A DNA stretch of 64,000 nt from Tricholomella constricta (lineage: Eukaryota > Basidiomycota > Agaricomycetes > Agaricales > Lyophyllaceae). A program made the translations under genes and the position numbers. Below the pieces are notes generated by a model. That model saw only the letters and a list, made by a program, of their open reading frames with translations. It did not search any database and was not told the origin of the DNA. The DNA is taken from contig JAACJP010000021.1 in NCBI GenBank assembly GCA_013368375.1, positions 1 to 64,000 of the forward strand, in the 5' to 3' direction. This document shows positions 33,497-46,154 of the stretch, one piece after another; positions within the stretch are counted from its first letter, which is position 1; each line of letters begins with the position of its first letter.

Positions 33497-36017
33497 GACT
33501 GCGGTTGGATTGGGACCATAGTGCACTCCCATTTGCGATCTCCATGTCGTAGAAATACTGTACCCGTTATGATAATTTAGGTAGGTTATATTTTAGTTAT
33601 ATGTTTGTCTGGTTGTATGTTGTTTTTGGGCGCGTTGTATGTATCAATGGATTAGATTTAAATGTAATTTTGCATGGGATCGAGGGTACTTATCATGAGG
33701 AGTCTCCGATACACGGCTTCAGTGTGCGCGACTATCGACGGAAGATGCGAAGTTGACGGAAGGCGGATTTCGCGGACGACAGAAAGCACTGTAAGGATTC
33801 GCAATCTCATATCAGTAATCATTGGGAGATCGCGTTCGGGAATTTACCATGATATCGAGCGAGTCAATCCTGCGTGAAGTCAGTTATTACTGAGATGGAA
33901 CTGTATCGTGGATGCAAAGAGCTGGACGGACTCGCGCTCTTTCAGTGATACGTTGGCCTAAATACCGTTAGAAGTAATATGACTGTGCTTTGTAACTGCT
34001 AGTTCCGCGATTGCGACAATCGCGCGGCGGGGACGACGAGTACGCGCTGAAGTGTGTTGTTGCTGTAACTGGACTTTTCCGAGTAGCCACTGGCTCCTGT
34101 AACAGGAACGAAAGAATAGTGTAGATTCAATGTAGATTTTTCGCGTTGGCGAACCGTGACAAACGAACCTGCCAGATGGTAAAGAGGACAACATCCTTGA
34201 CGTGGAGAGCAATTGACTCGACTCGGGAAGGGCGCTTTGGGGGCACTGTGCGATGTGTGGCTGTGCTGATTCACGGTTCTCAAATTTCTGCCATCATCTT
34301 ACGGCCTCAGTGGGACGGTGTGCGCGCACTTTTCTGGACGGAGATGATAGTACATATCTACGGAACCTCGAAAGCAGTCCACTGTCGCGCAACCTGTCCA
34401 GGCCTCAAGCTTCAAGACTCTGGGTTTGACGAAACTTTCCTGAAAGACAGTGCATACATGGTGACCCTTCTAAAAATGTCCCTTACTCAATGTATGTCTG
34501 TCTTTTCCATCTCTACTAGACTCCGTGAGCATGTATATCACGCCTTCAGATCCTTGTCTTTCCCCGCAGGCCAGTATATTATTGGTTTATTATTCATATG
34601 CCTCCGAGTCTCTCCATGACACCCACTGGCATGCGGTCGTTTCTCCTTCAAGCCCAACACCGAACACTCGCTCTCTCTATCCAAAGGAAACATCCCTCCT
34701 GCTCTGCCCCAAAATGATCTTCCGGAACACCAATAAACCACCGGTACCCCAGAGCTTTGATTCGGATCTTCATCAAAACATCGATACTTATCTCAGTTTT
34801 TTTCCATACAGGGTGCGTTGTGATCAATAATCAGTCTTGGAAACTCTAAAGGCTATTCCCTGTGCCCAAGGATGCAACACAGATGACCAAGGCATCTATA
34901 ATCAACGGCGCCCAAAAAAAACGTGCTCGAGCGGAGGCTGTAATCAACACACCTGATCGTTGCCAGGCTCGAAAACCCTCATGTAAAACTCTGTTTGTAT
35001 GTCATAGTGGATGCATCGATGATCGCTTGCATGGAACCGGATTGAACCTTCTGAAAAATGGGGTATGGTCGACATGTGTACGTATATTTTCGTCGTACTG
35101 TGAAGAAGAGAAGGAAACGCATCAAAACATTCAGTTCCTGGCTGCCTCACCATACCGCGCTGCGACCTTCATGACCACCAAATCCTGTATTCTTACAGAC
35201 ATCCTCTTGTATCTCAAGCTACATCGGGCCCACAGATTACGTTTCCTAGCGATGGTGAGTAGTTCCGTGGATCCGTTCGCGACTTCTCAATTCTGCATTC
35301 AAGCTCCACACCGGACATCTCCCAGGCCATGAGACGCGACCTTGTCTTTTTCAGCAAAGGTCCTTAACGTCCTCCCCACCGTCCTAATTCCTCATCGCTC
35401 GCTGTACATACCAGGGTCGACCTTACATTCAATTATCCCCAGCAAGCCAATCGCAAAGCCGATCGTCGCATTCAAGCGCGCCTTTCCCGGAAGTCTTGCT
35501 AAATATCTAAATCCTTAGGCGGTATGGGTGATATGTCAGCATCAGTTAAGTGGCGTCGATCTTTTGATGGACATGGATTCAAGACGAGTGGAGATGTTCA
35601 GAACATGGCTCGGTCTGGACTTGTTTTAGACTTTGAATTGAGTTTTGAACTCGCGTCGGCCTCGAGGCGGTTTTGAATCCTTGTGATCGATCCACGCCCT
35701 CGCCCTGGGCGTCTGCGTGCGTGCAAAACTGGCATAGGCTCTATTCCGGTGGGGTTCCGGGTCTCTGTAGGATCAAAGTGATTGCGCCAATTATTTAAAT
35801 TTTGAGCCATCGGGCTGCAAGTATAGAGTTACACGGCCAAAAATTGTATCCTAACGATTACCAGATGCCAAAAATAGGTTGAAGGGAACAACAACAAAAG
35901 AGAGCCGCCCATAGAGGTATGTAAAGTAGGTATAGGTATAGGGCACTAGGCTGTATCATAGCAGGCAATGGAGAAATAGTAAGATACAGTACAACGGCAG
36001 GATGGGATGTCCGACAT
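33497..36017. other. 2.5 kb interval without a supported gene
   Basis: Two medium plus-strand frames occur, with ATGs at 34176 (about 148 codons, ending 34619) and 34883 (about 149 codons, ending 35332). Neither has a domain, signal peptide or splice-supported extension that I recognise, and composition looks non-coding. Listed here rather than as genes. Confidence 0.4.
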
Positions 36018-36977
36018 TCAATGCTCAACAATAACAGTCACCTTCTGGCCTACGATCCCCAAGGGATGCGACATATCCGGCTCCGCGATGATTACGACCT
36101 TGCCCTTGCACCGCGCCCCGCCCTCGGGGTCAGTGACCTTGCGCGTCAGACCGGCCCATCCCGTAAGGTTGCCTTGCCTATGTTTCGGCGTACCAATGCC
36201 TGGGATGCTGGTGGCTATAACGTCTGATGTCATGAGCGCGGCGACGGGTTTTGCGGGTTTCGGGGCAGCAGCGAGGCAGGTGCACTTGAAGGATACGCGG
36301 AAAGAGGGCTTGGTCACGGGAGAGATGGGCTTGTCGTACCTACATAGAGATCAGAATCTGAAAAATCAGGATGATGATGATGGGGACGCACTCGAACGAT
36401 ATCTTCGCGATCTTGCGGAGTTCGTCGATCACCAATCTACCACGCGTGAAGTGGTCGGTATCGGCCTTGGCGATGATGGAGAAGGAGCCGTGGAAGCGGA
36501 ATTGCTTCGATTTGGAGAGAGCTTTTATTGCTTTGTACATATCCGTTGCAGTCTGATATTCCGTGCAGTCGTGCTTCGCCTACAAAGTATCATAAATCGC
36601 AGTCCAGAGTAAGGAAGTTATGCAGGACGTACCGGCAATGCGCTCGTGGTCCCCTCAACGCCATTTACGGGCTGAACGACAGCACCAGAGGGAGTGGCAA
36701 AGCTCTTCTTGTATCGTTTCTTCATACCTCGCAACACGTCCGACAGATCCTCGTCCAGGATTTTGCGTTTCGCGTTACTAGTCACTACGATATCGGCTGC
36801 GCTGTCGGCTTCCCCTCGATCCAAGGTCGCGCGGCGCTGGTAGTGACGGCGGCCTCTCTCTCTGCACTTGACGCACATTTTGCGCCCATGGGAGATGGGG
36901 ACACGTCCTCGCTTACATTGACTGCAGGGAAGGGTTTCTTCTTCTGTCGGTGGCGTAAAGGATGATACTGAGGACAT
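36018..36977 (-). CDS. Unrecognised protein with N-terminal Cys4-like motif
   Basis: Minus-strand exons 36977-36633, 36579-36392 and 36339-36018 give 284 residues with matching phases. The N terminus has CSQCKRGR, then CVKCRERGRRHYQRR, two CxxC knuckles that could form a zinc ribbon next to a basic stretch. The middle (DMYKAIKALSKSKQFRF, SFSIIAKADTDH) and the C terminus (FKCTCLAAAPK, then GNLTGWAGLTRKVTDPEGG and GQKVTVIVEH) are well structured and non-repetitive, so it looks like a real protein. I do not recognise the family; I have a vague sense of similar fungal hypothetical proteins but cannot name one. DNA or RNA binding through the Cys motif is a guess. Confidence 0.72.
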
Positions 36978-37988
36978 GTGTAGACCGTTGACTGGTGAAA
37001 GAAACTATTGGTTGGTAGTAGCGTAGTGTGACATACGCGTGCACGAATCACATGTCGTGACTCTAGGCGTGACGGGTCCTTGCTTTCCTCGACATGCCTC
37101 ACGCTGCATGCATGAACCACGAAACGAAACTTTGCTGAGGATGCATGGAATACGCCGCAGAGCATATACTTTTGATCTAGGGAGGGTAAATCCGACTGTA
37201 ATACCTCCGTCCCCCAATACTGACACAGGCAGCTTCCCTGAGCATCTAAAACACGACGCCTGTTGGGTTCTTTCCGAAGTGACCACGCCGCAAAGGTGGT
37301 GCTTATACAACAATTAGTCCGAGGTAGTCTAATCCTTGTGGGCGTGTGTTTTCGAAGCAGGTTCTCGAAGCAATTTTGATGCGATAACGAGGTCTGTTTC
37401 AATTAATCGCTTTCACAATATCTGACACCTCAGACAGAGCTTATCCCCTTGAATGTGCATGGGCGCACACGGATCCAAACATCATTGACGGTTTAATCCA
37501 TCGATGAACAGGATAGGCAGAACTGTTGGGCGACGGGGAGAGTTCCGACCTCTATTGCCTCCTTTCGTGATGGACGAGGTCAGCAGACGTCAGGGCAATC
37601 TAGAAATTGACCTTCAATCGAAGCAACCCTGGTTTAGGCGGATCTCCGACCATACCTCTTTGGAAGGCGTAGTCCCATAGGTGCTCTAAGTCCGACAGCG
37701 ATGCGCTGGTTTATTATTTCCTATTTTTACGCGTGAGACACGCAGAAAAGCCGTGGTATAAGAGGAACAAGGAATTCGCGCGAGCTCAGTCGAAGGAAAA
37801 GCCTCTTCTGCGCCACATCGAGGATGCCGTCCGAAACAACCGACATTACGAATCGGAGACGGAAGGTCACAAGGTACGCGAGGTAGGTCACATGACAACT
37901 CAATTTTCTTGATTTTTTTACGCGCGGTTCCCACCTCGTACTTTTCATCCAACCAGCCTCAAATTTACCGTACTCCTGCTCATACAAA
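36978..37988. other. Intergenic region with a possible unmodelled exon
   Basis: Between about 37710 and 37910 a plus-strand frame without a clear start reads RVRHAEKPWYKRNKEFARAQ and continues with RHIEDAVRNNRHYE. It looks protein-like, but no upstream exon could be joined. It might be an exon of an unmodelled gene that ends just before the cyclophilin ATG. The minus-strand frames here are shadows of it. Confidence 0.4.
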
Positions 37989-38877
37989 ATGGCTTCCTTC
38001 CTTCGCAGATTCACGACCTCGGCGTCTGCTGGAAAGATTATGTGCGGTTCCGTCATCGCCGCATACACAGTTTCTGAATATGCTGAACAACCTCCAAACA
38101 GGTCGAATGTTTTCGTGAGTAGAGCTGTGCCTTGGGTGATATTCAGCCATACCTAATACCCACCTACTCTTTCAATCAGTTTGATGTTGCTATTGGTGCC
38201 AAACCCGCTGGCCGTATCGTGTTCAAGCTGTACGACGACATAGTGCCCAAGACCACCCGCAACTTCCGTGAGCTGGCAACCGGACAACATGGGTTCGGCT
38301 TCGCGGAAAGCGGCTTCCACCGTATCATCCCCAACGTGAGTACTCATTTCATTGGTGGATACGCTGACTTGACATATCGTGGACCTACAGTTCATGCTCC
38401 AGGGTGGAGACTTCACACGGCATAACGGTACTGGCGGAAAGTCGATCTACGGCGACAAATTTGCGGGTACGTGTGAACACTAGCAGTCCAGCGTTGTATA
38501 ACTCAGAAGTATCGCCCACCAGATGAAAATTTCAAGATTCGCCATACCAAGGCGGGTCTTCTGTCAATGGCCAATGCAGGACCTAACACCAACGGTTCCC
38601 AAGTCCGTCCTTCCCATACTTCTCGTCATCCTCCACCTGTTGATAATCCACTTAGTTCTTCATCACAACGGCCGTGACCAGCTGGGTAAGCATGCCACCC
38701 GTTTTCCTCCGTCTCAACCGCTCTGACAAGGATTAACTCTCGCAGCTGGACGGAAAGCACGTCGTGTTCGGTGAAGTTGTAGAAGGCATGGATGTCGTCA
38801 AGGCAATCGAGGCCAAGGGCACCCAGGGCGGTCAACCGACAGCCACTGTCACCATTACGTCGTCCGGCACTGTTTAA
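37989..38877 (+). CDS. Cyclophilin-type peptidyl-prolyl isomerase, probably organellar
   Basis: Six exons (37989-38114, 38180-38335, 38391-38466, 38523-38602, 38656-38685, 38746-38877) give 199 residues. The N-terminal extension [16 protein letters not shown] is Arg/Ser-rich with no acids, as in mitochondrial targeting peptides, followed by a short hydrophobic stretch. The cyclophilin core is complete: [57 protein letters not shown], and [17 protein letters not shown]. The catalytic Arg, Phe, Gln and the Trp linked to cyclosporin binding are all present. It catalyses proline cis/trans isomerisation and would be the cyclosporin A target of its compartment. A secretory destination is possible; mitochondrial is my preference. 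Confidence 0.93.
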
Positions 38878-39086
38878 GTACACCTATCATCCCATTTACT
38901 ATCTTACATTAATACAACATACCTGAACCTGAATTGTCCTTTCTCTCTCTCACTCTCAGTCCTGCCAGAACCATCCACCAGCATCGTCGCCCTCAAGCGT
39001 TTCCTGGGTACATAATGCAAATGCACTTGGGTTAGGGTTCTACCAATCTGCAATCCCACGTCCACTCAGATCATGACAACCTTGCT

Positions 39087-41492
39087 ATGACATTGACCAC
39101 AATGGTCTCCCCACCGTCGCAGCCCACGTCCAAGATATTTGCTCTTCCCACCGAGCTACTCGAAGAAACTCTGGTTACTGTGGCCGCCGGGGGGTTCCCT
39201 GGCGCAATCGCGGCCTTTGGGCGGACATGCCGCTATTTCCACCACCTGGTGTACCGGTCGACCGATCATCATCTATGGCGGGAGATTTTCTTGACCACCT
39301 TTGACGATCCCCGGCCTGTGCTGCGACGGCTGCGGGATGCGACGCAGCAAGGACCCACGGGGAATTGGAGCTGTGATGTCGATATTGCGGTGGACTGGGC
39401 GGAGGAGTTCATGGCCAGGATGGACGCAGCGAGGATGTTTAGGAAACATAGGGATTTGATGCCTGAGAGGATTGATATGTTCTCAGTTGCACAGGAGGTG
39501 CGTTTCCTGCTGTTGCTCGTGCCATTCATTGGTCCTAACGGACTATTGATACCACATACTAGACTGACGAGATTCCGTTCACACTAACGAAATCGCTGGA
39601 GACGATCCTTCATGTGCTGGAAACAATGTCGCCGTTCCCGGATCACAACACCGAATCAATGTGTAAATTACCCAAGTTTCCTCCAATAATGTGGCTCCAT
39701 CCAGAGACGCCCTTTCCCCCCGGATTTACCTCCCGTAGCGCAGCCTGGGTTGGCGAAGTACTCCAGCACGGACACCCTCCCGCACTCATCAAGCGGTACT
39801 TACTCCTAGGCCACCAGCCGTCCGAGCCTCTGAAAGCAGCCGGGGACACATACTGGGAGATCTCGGAGGAGGGCCGGCTCTTCCACAAGCTCGTCTTGCA
39901 CACCGGCTTCATCCCCGCCCCAAGCACGGACATCGAAGACTGGGAGTCACCATCCAACCACCTCGACATCGTGTCGCGCAAGGCACTTCAGTCGGAGGAC
40001 GATCAGGCGACGGCGGCGCGCGAGGTCGCACGTAGCAAGGTGTATAATTTGAAGTACCTCCGTCCGGAACGCTCGTGGGGTCCCTTCTTGCCTGCGAATG
40101 GCATGCCGCCGGATACTCCAGCGAAGCGCAGGGCGCCGTTCCCTAACTTTGAGCAGGAGCTGTCGCGGTACATGCTCAATGTCGGCAGCCTGCTCGTGGA
40201 TGAGGAGACGAGCTCGAACACATCTGAGGACGCGGACTTTGTGCCCGGAGAGGAAGCCGATACTGAGAATACCGAGGACTCCGATGCCGGAAGCGATGGC
40301 GGCGGCGGTGATGAACATGAGGTGGGATTCATGTTCGGTTACCGGCGCCTTGATCCCAAGTTTGTGGCGCCGAAGCCGCACCAAGTGTTCCCTGACTACA
40401 CGTTCCTCGCAGCTGTGCGCCTACTCATTGAGACCAACCTCCAGCATCGGATGATGATGGACGAGGTGAATGTGACCTGGTCGGACCCCCAGACCATCGA
40501 TCCGTCGATGTATAAGATCTCAGACGCGTTGGCGTGCTTGGACTTTGCCAGGATGGGCGGCGCACCAGCATTCTGGGACCAGAGTTGGGTATTGGAAAAG
40601 CCAGAATCGGAGGTACCAGGGTTTGAAGCTGAGATTGCGAATTCTCGTTCAGAGAGTGGTTCGTCCAACCAGGATCGGAAAGGAAAGGGAAAGGCCAGAC
40701 AGGAAGTGGAGGGATGGGATTGGGCGGGCGTCACGGGCCAGTGGATGTAAGCTATCTCATATTTGTTCTGCCAACAGTCAGTGACGCATCTGGCGTCAGA
40801 CGTGTTATTTGCTGGCTTGACTATCGCGATTTGCTCTGTGAGCACCACCCCTGTCGCTTAGCCTCTGTGTTCCGCTGACATGTTTTATTTCTGTAATAGT
40901 GCACAACGTCAGTGTATGCTTCCTATATATCTCGGCGAGTTGCATATGTCTGAATTCTGCACAGCTTCATGGATACAGCGGCGACGACCTCTGCGAAACC
41001 ATTAGGCTGTTTCCCATGACCCTGCGCGTTGCAGGGTATTCCAAACCGCCTCAGCCCGATCCCGATGAAATGGCGTCTCGGGAAGTTGAGAATCTGGTGT
41101 GGAAGCTTCCCGTCATCCACATTGAGGGCGAAGCACGGGGGTCAGATGTCGACAGCGATTCTATCGTCCGCAAAGTCAAGGGCACCGTGAGGATGATCAG
41201 AGATGGGGCTGTTCGTTGGAGCTTGGTCAGTTCTGGATATCAGCGCGATATACAAGCCTGATCGCTTTGTTTACAGACGTCGTCTTTTCCTGATGAACAG
41301 GCACCTGAATGGTCGACGGAGGGCATTCAGATTGGATCCATTGGTTCCGCTGTGGGTATGTTGGGGATGTGGACGGGCGCTGAACAGTGAGAAGCAACTA
41401 AATCTCTTTTTATTTCCAGCCAGAATCTTACTTACGTCTTCAGTGCCAGCACTGATCCACTAGGTCCAGCCTGGGCGTGGAAGATTGCATAA
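39087..41492 (+). CDS. F-box protein with conserved C-terminal domain
   Basis: Seven exons (39087-39497, 39563-40746, 40800-40837, 40900-40907, 40965-41225, 41277-41386, 41450-41492) give 684 residues. Exon 4 is only 8 nt but is required by phase. An F-box lies near the N terminus (IFALPTELLEETLVTVAAGG, then FGRTCRYFHHLVY). The central part contains an acidic patch. After the small exons the C terminus carries CWLDYRDLL, LFPMTLRVAGY, a conserved VKGTVRMIRDGAVRWSL stretch and a GPAWAWKIA ending. F-box proteins recruit substrates to SCF ubiquitin ligases; substrate unknown. The long exon-2 frame ends at 40750, so a single-exon reading would lose about 155 residues. The second ATG at 39102 is an alternative start. 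Confidence 0.85.
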
Positions 41493-41550
41493 AATGAACG
41501 TTAAATGTAATGCGAGTCCGTAAAGGTGATTGAAATTCAGATTTAGACCA

Positions 41551-42687
41551 TCAAGCTGTATCGGTACTAGTATTTCCTCGGGGAGACGGCAGATCAAAGA
41601 AGTGTGCAAGGTTGTCGAAGATGTGCTGACGCTTTTTTCGCATGAAATCGCCGATTTTCTGGACGCATTCCGCACAGACTCCTTCCCGGAGCATCGTCTG
41701 TTTCGCCTGATCCTGACAGTAATAGCGGAGAATTCCTAAAACGTCGCGAAAGCGGTTGATTTCATGAAGGATCACCAATTGAATGTACAGCCTTCCGTGA
41801 ACACAAGGCGGGGCGAGACAGAGCTCATTGTCAGGGGGTATCATCGTGAGTGAGAGGATCTGCATCTGGCGTAAACCTTTGTGGAGGCACATGTGGTCTT
41901 CTGTGGTCAACAGGGCCCAGCGCGCGGAGCGGATCCTGCTGGAGAGGAGCCAGCGGGACCTCGCAGACTGGCGCCCTGGATCTTCGTGCATCGCATGCCA
42001 GTCAGCCGTTGGCGAGATCAGGGAAAGCTCGTAGAATGCAGAGGGAAGGTGCTTGAAGAGATCGTGTTCCCGGAACAGACGAAGAGCGACGATGGGTTCA
42101 GCAAGGCAGTCGTCGAGATAGCGGCCCTCGGGAGACTCTGTGGAGGTGTAGTGGCTGGCGATGGTTTCGTAGCGCAGTGTGCGTTGATCCCATTCCTCGA
42201 GAGAGGATGGCCATACAAACTCGAGATAGGTGCTGAGTTCTTCGCGGAGACCAGCCATGCGGTAGGTCTTGCTGACCCTTAGCAGCGTTGAGTATAAGAG
42301 GCACGTATTACTATCGTAGGGTGATATTTGGAGGTCCCTGTGGAGCGGGTACATTTTCAGCTGGACGCGGGACAGATATGAAGTGACGGCTTACTGTGGA
42401 TCGTAGACGTAAGTTAGGAAGGTTTCGAAGTCCAAGGCGGCATCCATGACATGGTAAAGAGGAAGGCCTTCATACATTTCCATATTTTCATTGTCGGGAA
42501 CGTTGAAAAGGGCCTCGTGCAGCCTTGTTGAATCGACGGAGACTCTAAGACGATGCACGCGGTAGAGCTTGCGCGCGTTCTCTGTCAATTGGGCGGATAA
42601 GATGATATCCCCATCGGCAAACCAGAACCTTTCGCTACGCTGCCAAAGGTATCCGTCGGATGACAAGGGTTGGATAGCAATATCCAT
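41551..42687 (-). CDS. BTB/POZ-domain protein (divergent copy 3)
   Basis: Minus-strand exons 42687-42395 and 42337-41551 give 359 residues. The acceptor at CTCCACAG|GG was chosen because earlier AG sites put a stop in frame. The N-terminal BTB region shows RFWFADGDIILSAQ, YRVHRLRVSVDS and RLHEALFNVP. After the splice, helices follow with LLYSTLLRVSKTYRMAGLRE, the usual BACK-like linker of fungal BTB proteins. A Cys pair near the C terminus (CAECVQKIGDFMRKK) is the only trace of the Cys region seen in the other two copies. Convergent with the F-box gene, 58 bp apart. Function unknown. Confidence 0.83.
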
Positions 42688-44673
42688 CTAGGATCTGTGT
42701 AAATTGTGAGCGGCTGAGTCCGAGAGTCGGTATGATACGCACTTCGATTTCGACTGAAGGAAGAGGGTTGACATAGATGCTCCTCCGTGCGCTGTATTTG
42801 ACAAGAAGTGAAATCGTTGCCACTGATGTGACAAAAACGCTGCGACAAGGTCATCAAGACCTGGGATGGTACCGGTGGCTCTGAGATCCCAAAGGATATT
42901 CCCGGACAGCCAAAAGTTCATTGTACTCAGGGGTCGCTCCAACTGTCTCGTGGAGATGCAGAAGAGCCTATAGATAGCTCGCACAGGCCCGTGCACATAG
43001 CAACCTCGTCCATTTGAAGCCATCACAAGGAACTGAGGGTTGAACAAGCTATAGCCTTTAGATATTTCGGCGGGGTGCCGGGGGTGGTGCACCGTGCAAG
43101 TGGCACAGGAACATGGAACAGTTGCAATGGTTTGCTTTGTCGAGAAGCCGGCATTGCCCGTTGTCAATCAGCGCAATCGATATCGGATCGATAACATCTG
43201 AAAGCTCCATGAATCCGATGCATGCGTCGTTCCAGCGATAAAGGACATAGACAAGAAGAACGCAGGAACGAAAGGCAGATCCAGATCCGTTAGGGCGGGA
43301 TGAGTGGCTTGTCGAGCCTGAAGAGTACCGCCCAGCAGAGTAAGCTATATTAGAGAGAGACAGTATGAAATCATTGATATTGTTGCCTTCAGGACATCAG
43401 AGCACATGAAGTGCTCCTACATAAATGCCAGGAGGTTTCGTTTCAAGTGAGTTGGTGCCCATTTGTGCAAGCTGTTCAGCACGGCTCAATTCAAACGAAG
43501 GGCGTCACACGTACACGTACGCGGAACCGTGGCGTGCAAGCCGCGTGTGAGTTCATGTCTTCACGGCTTATGACGCCCACAATGCTCAAGGAATCGCAGG
43601 TGGGTTCGATGCCTTGAAAAAAAACTTCAACACTTATATGACTGGGTGATGTTAAGAATTGCTCGGTTGTAAGCTTGTTTGCGTCACCAGTCAGTGTCAG
43701 GTAGGTTCATAGCGGATCCTGGGCCATTTTTCAGTACACCCGAGCAAACTACAGTGTCAGAGACCTTGTTCGTCGCTGGATCGGGACCGTTCAAGGATCC
43801 TCACTGGAGCGTGGAGACTCGATATCGTTCCCCAAGTACTGTTTTCAACTCCACGCCGACTCGAACCCCGGTATCTGCTTTCCCATCTTCTGTCTTCAAA
43901 TCGCCATCCGGCTAGCAAAGGAGCCGGAACTGACCATCCCCACCGGCTACCTACTGCCCAGCCATTAGAACAAGAACATACTGGACGACACATCCTCAAC
44001 TGAGAGGAAGACTCAGTCACTACGTTAGTGTAGATGCGCCTTGCCCTCCGGTGAAAATAGTTTGCGCCGCGCGGAAGTTCTTGCGCCACCACCTCCTTCA
44101 GTGGCGAGGCCTGTATTTCTACTGCGACAAAGACTACGCGGGGGTTGACCTGATGTCGAAGCATATCAAGGTACAATATTCAAATGTAAGCCTGTTGACA
44201 GAAAATACTTAGAAGTTGCGTAAAGGATCGGTTTGCAGGCATCGAGGTGCCTACATTATAGGCAATGTGTGGGACTTTGGAGCAAGTGATGTACTTATTC
44301 CAGCCCACTTTAATTTAAACATGTACTACCACTTTCACATCATCTCAGGCAGTCCGCGCGAACAGGTGCGTTGCGCTTGTGGCAGTGCTACCACATCACG
44401 TGCCGACATTCGAGCTTCCCGGGCCGCTTGAACTTGCAGCCTTGCTTGTACTGTACATTCTTGAAGCTTCCGGCTCTATGCTGTCGACAAGAATTTCATA
44501 CAGATTCTACCTTATGCATATGTCAAGCGTTAGTTGCCACCCGCGCGAAGTCAAATCCTGGGCGCATGGCCTGAACCTTGGACCATGTCAACGGTGAGAA
44601 ACATCCGTAATTGGGATATTTGCCTGATATTGTGACTCAGCACTCCCCTTTTCCCTTCGTAGCATCGAGAAAT
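42688..44673. other. 2 kb intergenic region
   Basis: A minus-strand frame at 42688-43167 (160 codons, no ATG at its 5' end) contains IYRLFCISTRQLERP and LDDLVAAFLSHQWQRF. It may be an upstream exon or relic of a BTB-family neighbour, but I cannot place it. Other frames (43757-44176 minus, 43679-43915 plus) overlap on opposite strands and are not supported. Confidence 0.4.
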
Positions 44674-45929
44674 ATGACGAAGCGCCTTCATGCCAGCGTC
44701 AATTGCGATATGGGTGAGGTATGTTCAATTGTTTCCAAGATCGTCCTACTTTGGCTGACATTTCCCGATATTCAGGGATTCTCGCTCTATACAATTGTAA
44801 GGATCAACTGTAGAAACAAGAGGGTTGATCAAGCTCAATGTGGTTGTAGGGTGACGACGAATCACTCATGAAGACTATACATCTGGCCAACATTGCCTGT
44901 GGCTTTCACGCATCGTAAGCTCATCGGCCTTGCATTCTTCATTCAACTCAATTGGTGCGAAGGGACTTCTCAATTATGAACAAGACAGTGGCACTGGCTA
45001 AGCTGAACAACGTGAAAGTCGGCGCTCATCCGTCGCTCCCCGATTTGCAAGGCTTTGGGAGGCGAGAAATGAATATCGAACCCGTGCGTGGCGTTGAGCG
45101 GTTCCTCAAACCTTCGCTCTGAGTCTCCAGTACAGGAAGAGTTAATGTCGTGTTTTATCTATCAAGTAGGCGCCCTGTATGGGTTCCTGAAACTGTATGG
45201 CTTGCCCTTGAACCATGTAAGATTTCTCGAGTTTATTGCAGTCGCACTGACTTGGACGCCCTAGCTCAAGCCACACGGTGCCGTCTATGCACAGACAGCT
45301 CGCTCTCTTCCCCTGGCACGAGCGGCTGTCAAAGTCATCCGAGTTTTCGCCAAGTCGCAAGCTGAAGACATCGCGTTCGTTGGATTAGCGGGAACCTCTC
45401 ACCAAGTTGCTGCCGAAGAAGCTGGCGTGAAGTTCATCCCTGGTTCGCTTTACTTCTTTGATGTTTTTGACTTCGTTAAGCTGTGATGTAGAATGGTTCG
45501 CGGATCTTGACTACAGTGCTGAGGGCAAACTCATCATTACCCAGTGCGTTACTTTTTCTATGTTATGATTTCTCTCCTTGATTTCGGTCGCAGGAAACAC
45601 GCTCCTGTACATCTAGAAGTCGTTCGTAAACGAGTGATTCCGACTTCTATCTGGTCACTTTAGATCATGCTCATACTCTTTTAAATTGTAGGTCGAAACA
45701 CTTCTATCATCCCACCAGATAACAACCATCGATGGTTCACATCTGCCGCTGGGCGACAATCTCACGGAGGTGTCCATTTGCTGCCACTCTGATACACCTG
45801 TGTGTGCCGTTTGCTATTTGTGCATTGACAATACTCTTCTGATTCTGGCTCTCGTAGGGTGCCGTAGAAATTGCCCAAATGGTTAAATCTATCGTCGATG
45901 AGAGCAATCAAGGCGGGGGCTATATATAA
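44674..45929 (+). CDS. lamB: LamB/YcsF family protein (PxpA-like lactam hydrolase component)
   Basis: Ten exons (44674-44718, 44776-44796, 44850-44914, 44963-45083, 45136-45216, 45265-45442, 45492-45543, 45594-45633, 45692-45799, 45858-45929) give 260 residues, close to bacterial PxpA. Motifs run the whole length: [65 protein letters not shown], and [16 protein letters not shown]. Exon 2 is only 21 nt. The family includes Aspergillus nidulans LamB, needed for growth on lactams such as 2-pyrrolidinone, and E. coli PxpA of the ATP-dependent 5-oxoprolinase. The carboxylase fusion starts 225 bp downstream on the same strand; its KipA and KipI modules are the homologues of the PxpC and PxpB partners of PxpA. 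This strongly suggests a joint enzyme. The substrate (pyroglutamate or another lactam) is not decided by sequence. Confidence 0.9.
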
Positions 45930-46154
45930 CCTGTTCCCATCATTCTTGTACCCATCCGTCGCGGCGCCCGCGACCTCATGGGATTTCCTGCGCTTGAATT
46001 GCGATACCCACGAAACCATGAGAAGCATGATGTCTATTTAGTACTGACTCTCCCATGACGCACTTCTTCGACGTCTGTTGTTTCCGTTGCTATCCTGGAT
46101 ACCCACGGCTTTTCTGATTCGCCCCACGACTTTGCGAGTAACAGGCGAACTCTG

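Noticed and set aside
34176..35332. Two frames of about 148-149 codons
   Set aside because: No recognisable domain and no conserved-looking segments; lengths are possible by chance in a 64-kb window.
43757..44176. 139-codon minus-strand frame before the LamB/YcsF gene
   Set aside because: Starts without ATG context, overlaps an open plus frame, and has no protein-like motif.
44674..45929. LamB maltoporin
   Set aside because: Only the name is shared; the sequence is the LamB/YcsF (PxpA) enzyme family, not the bacterial outer-membrane porin.
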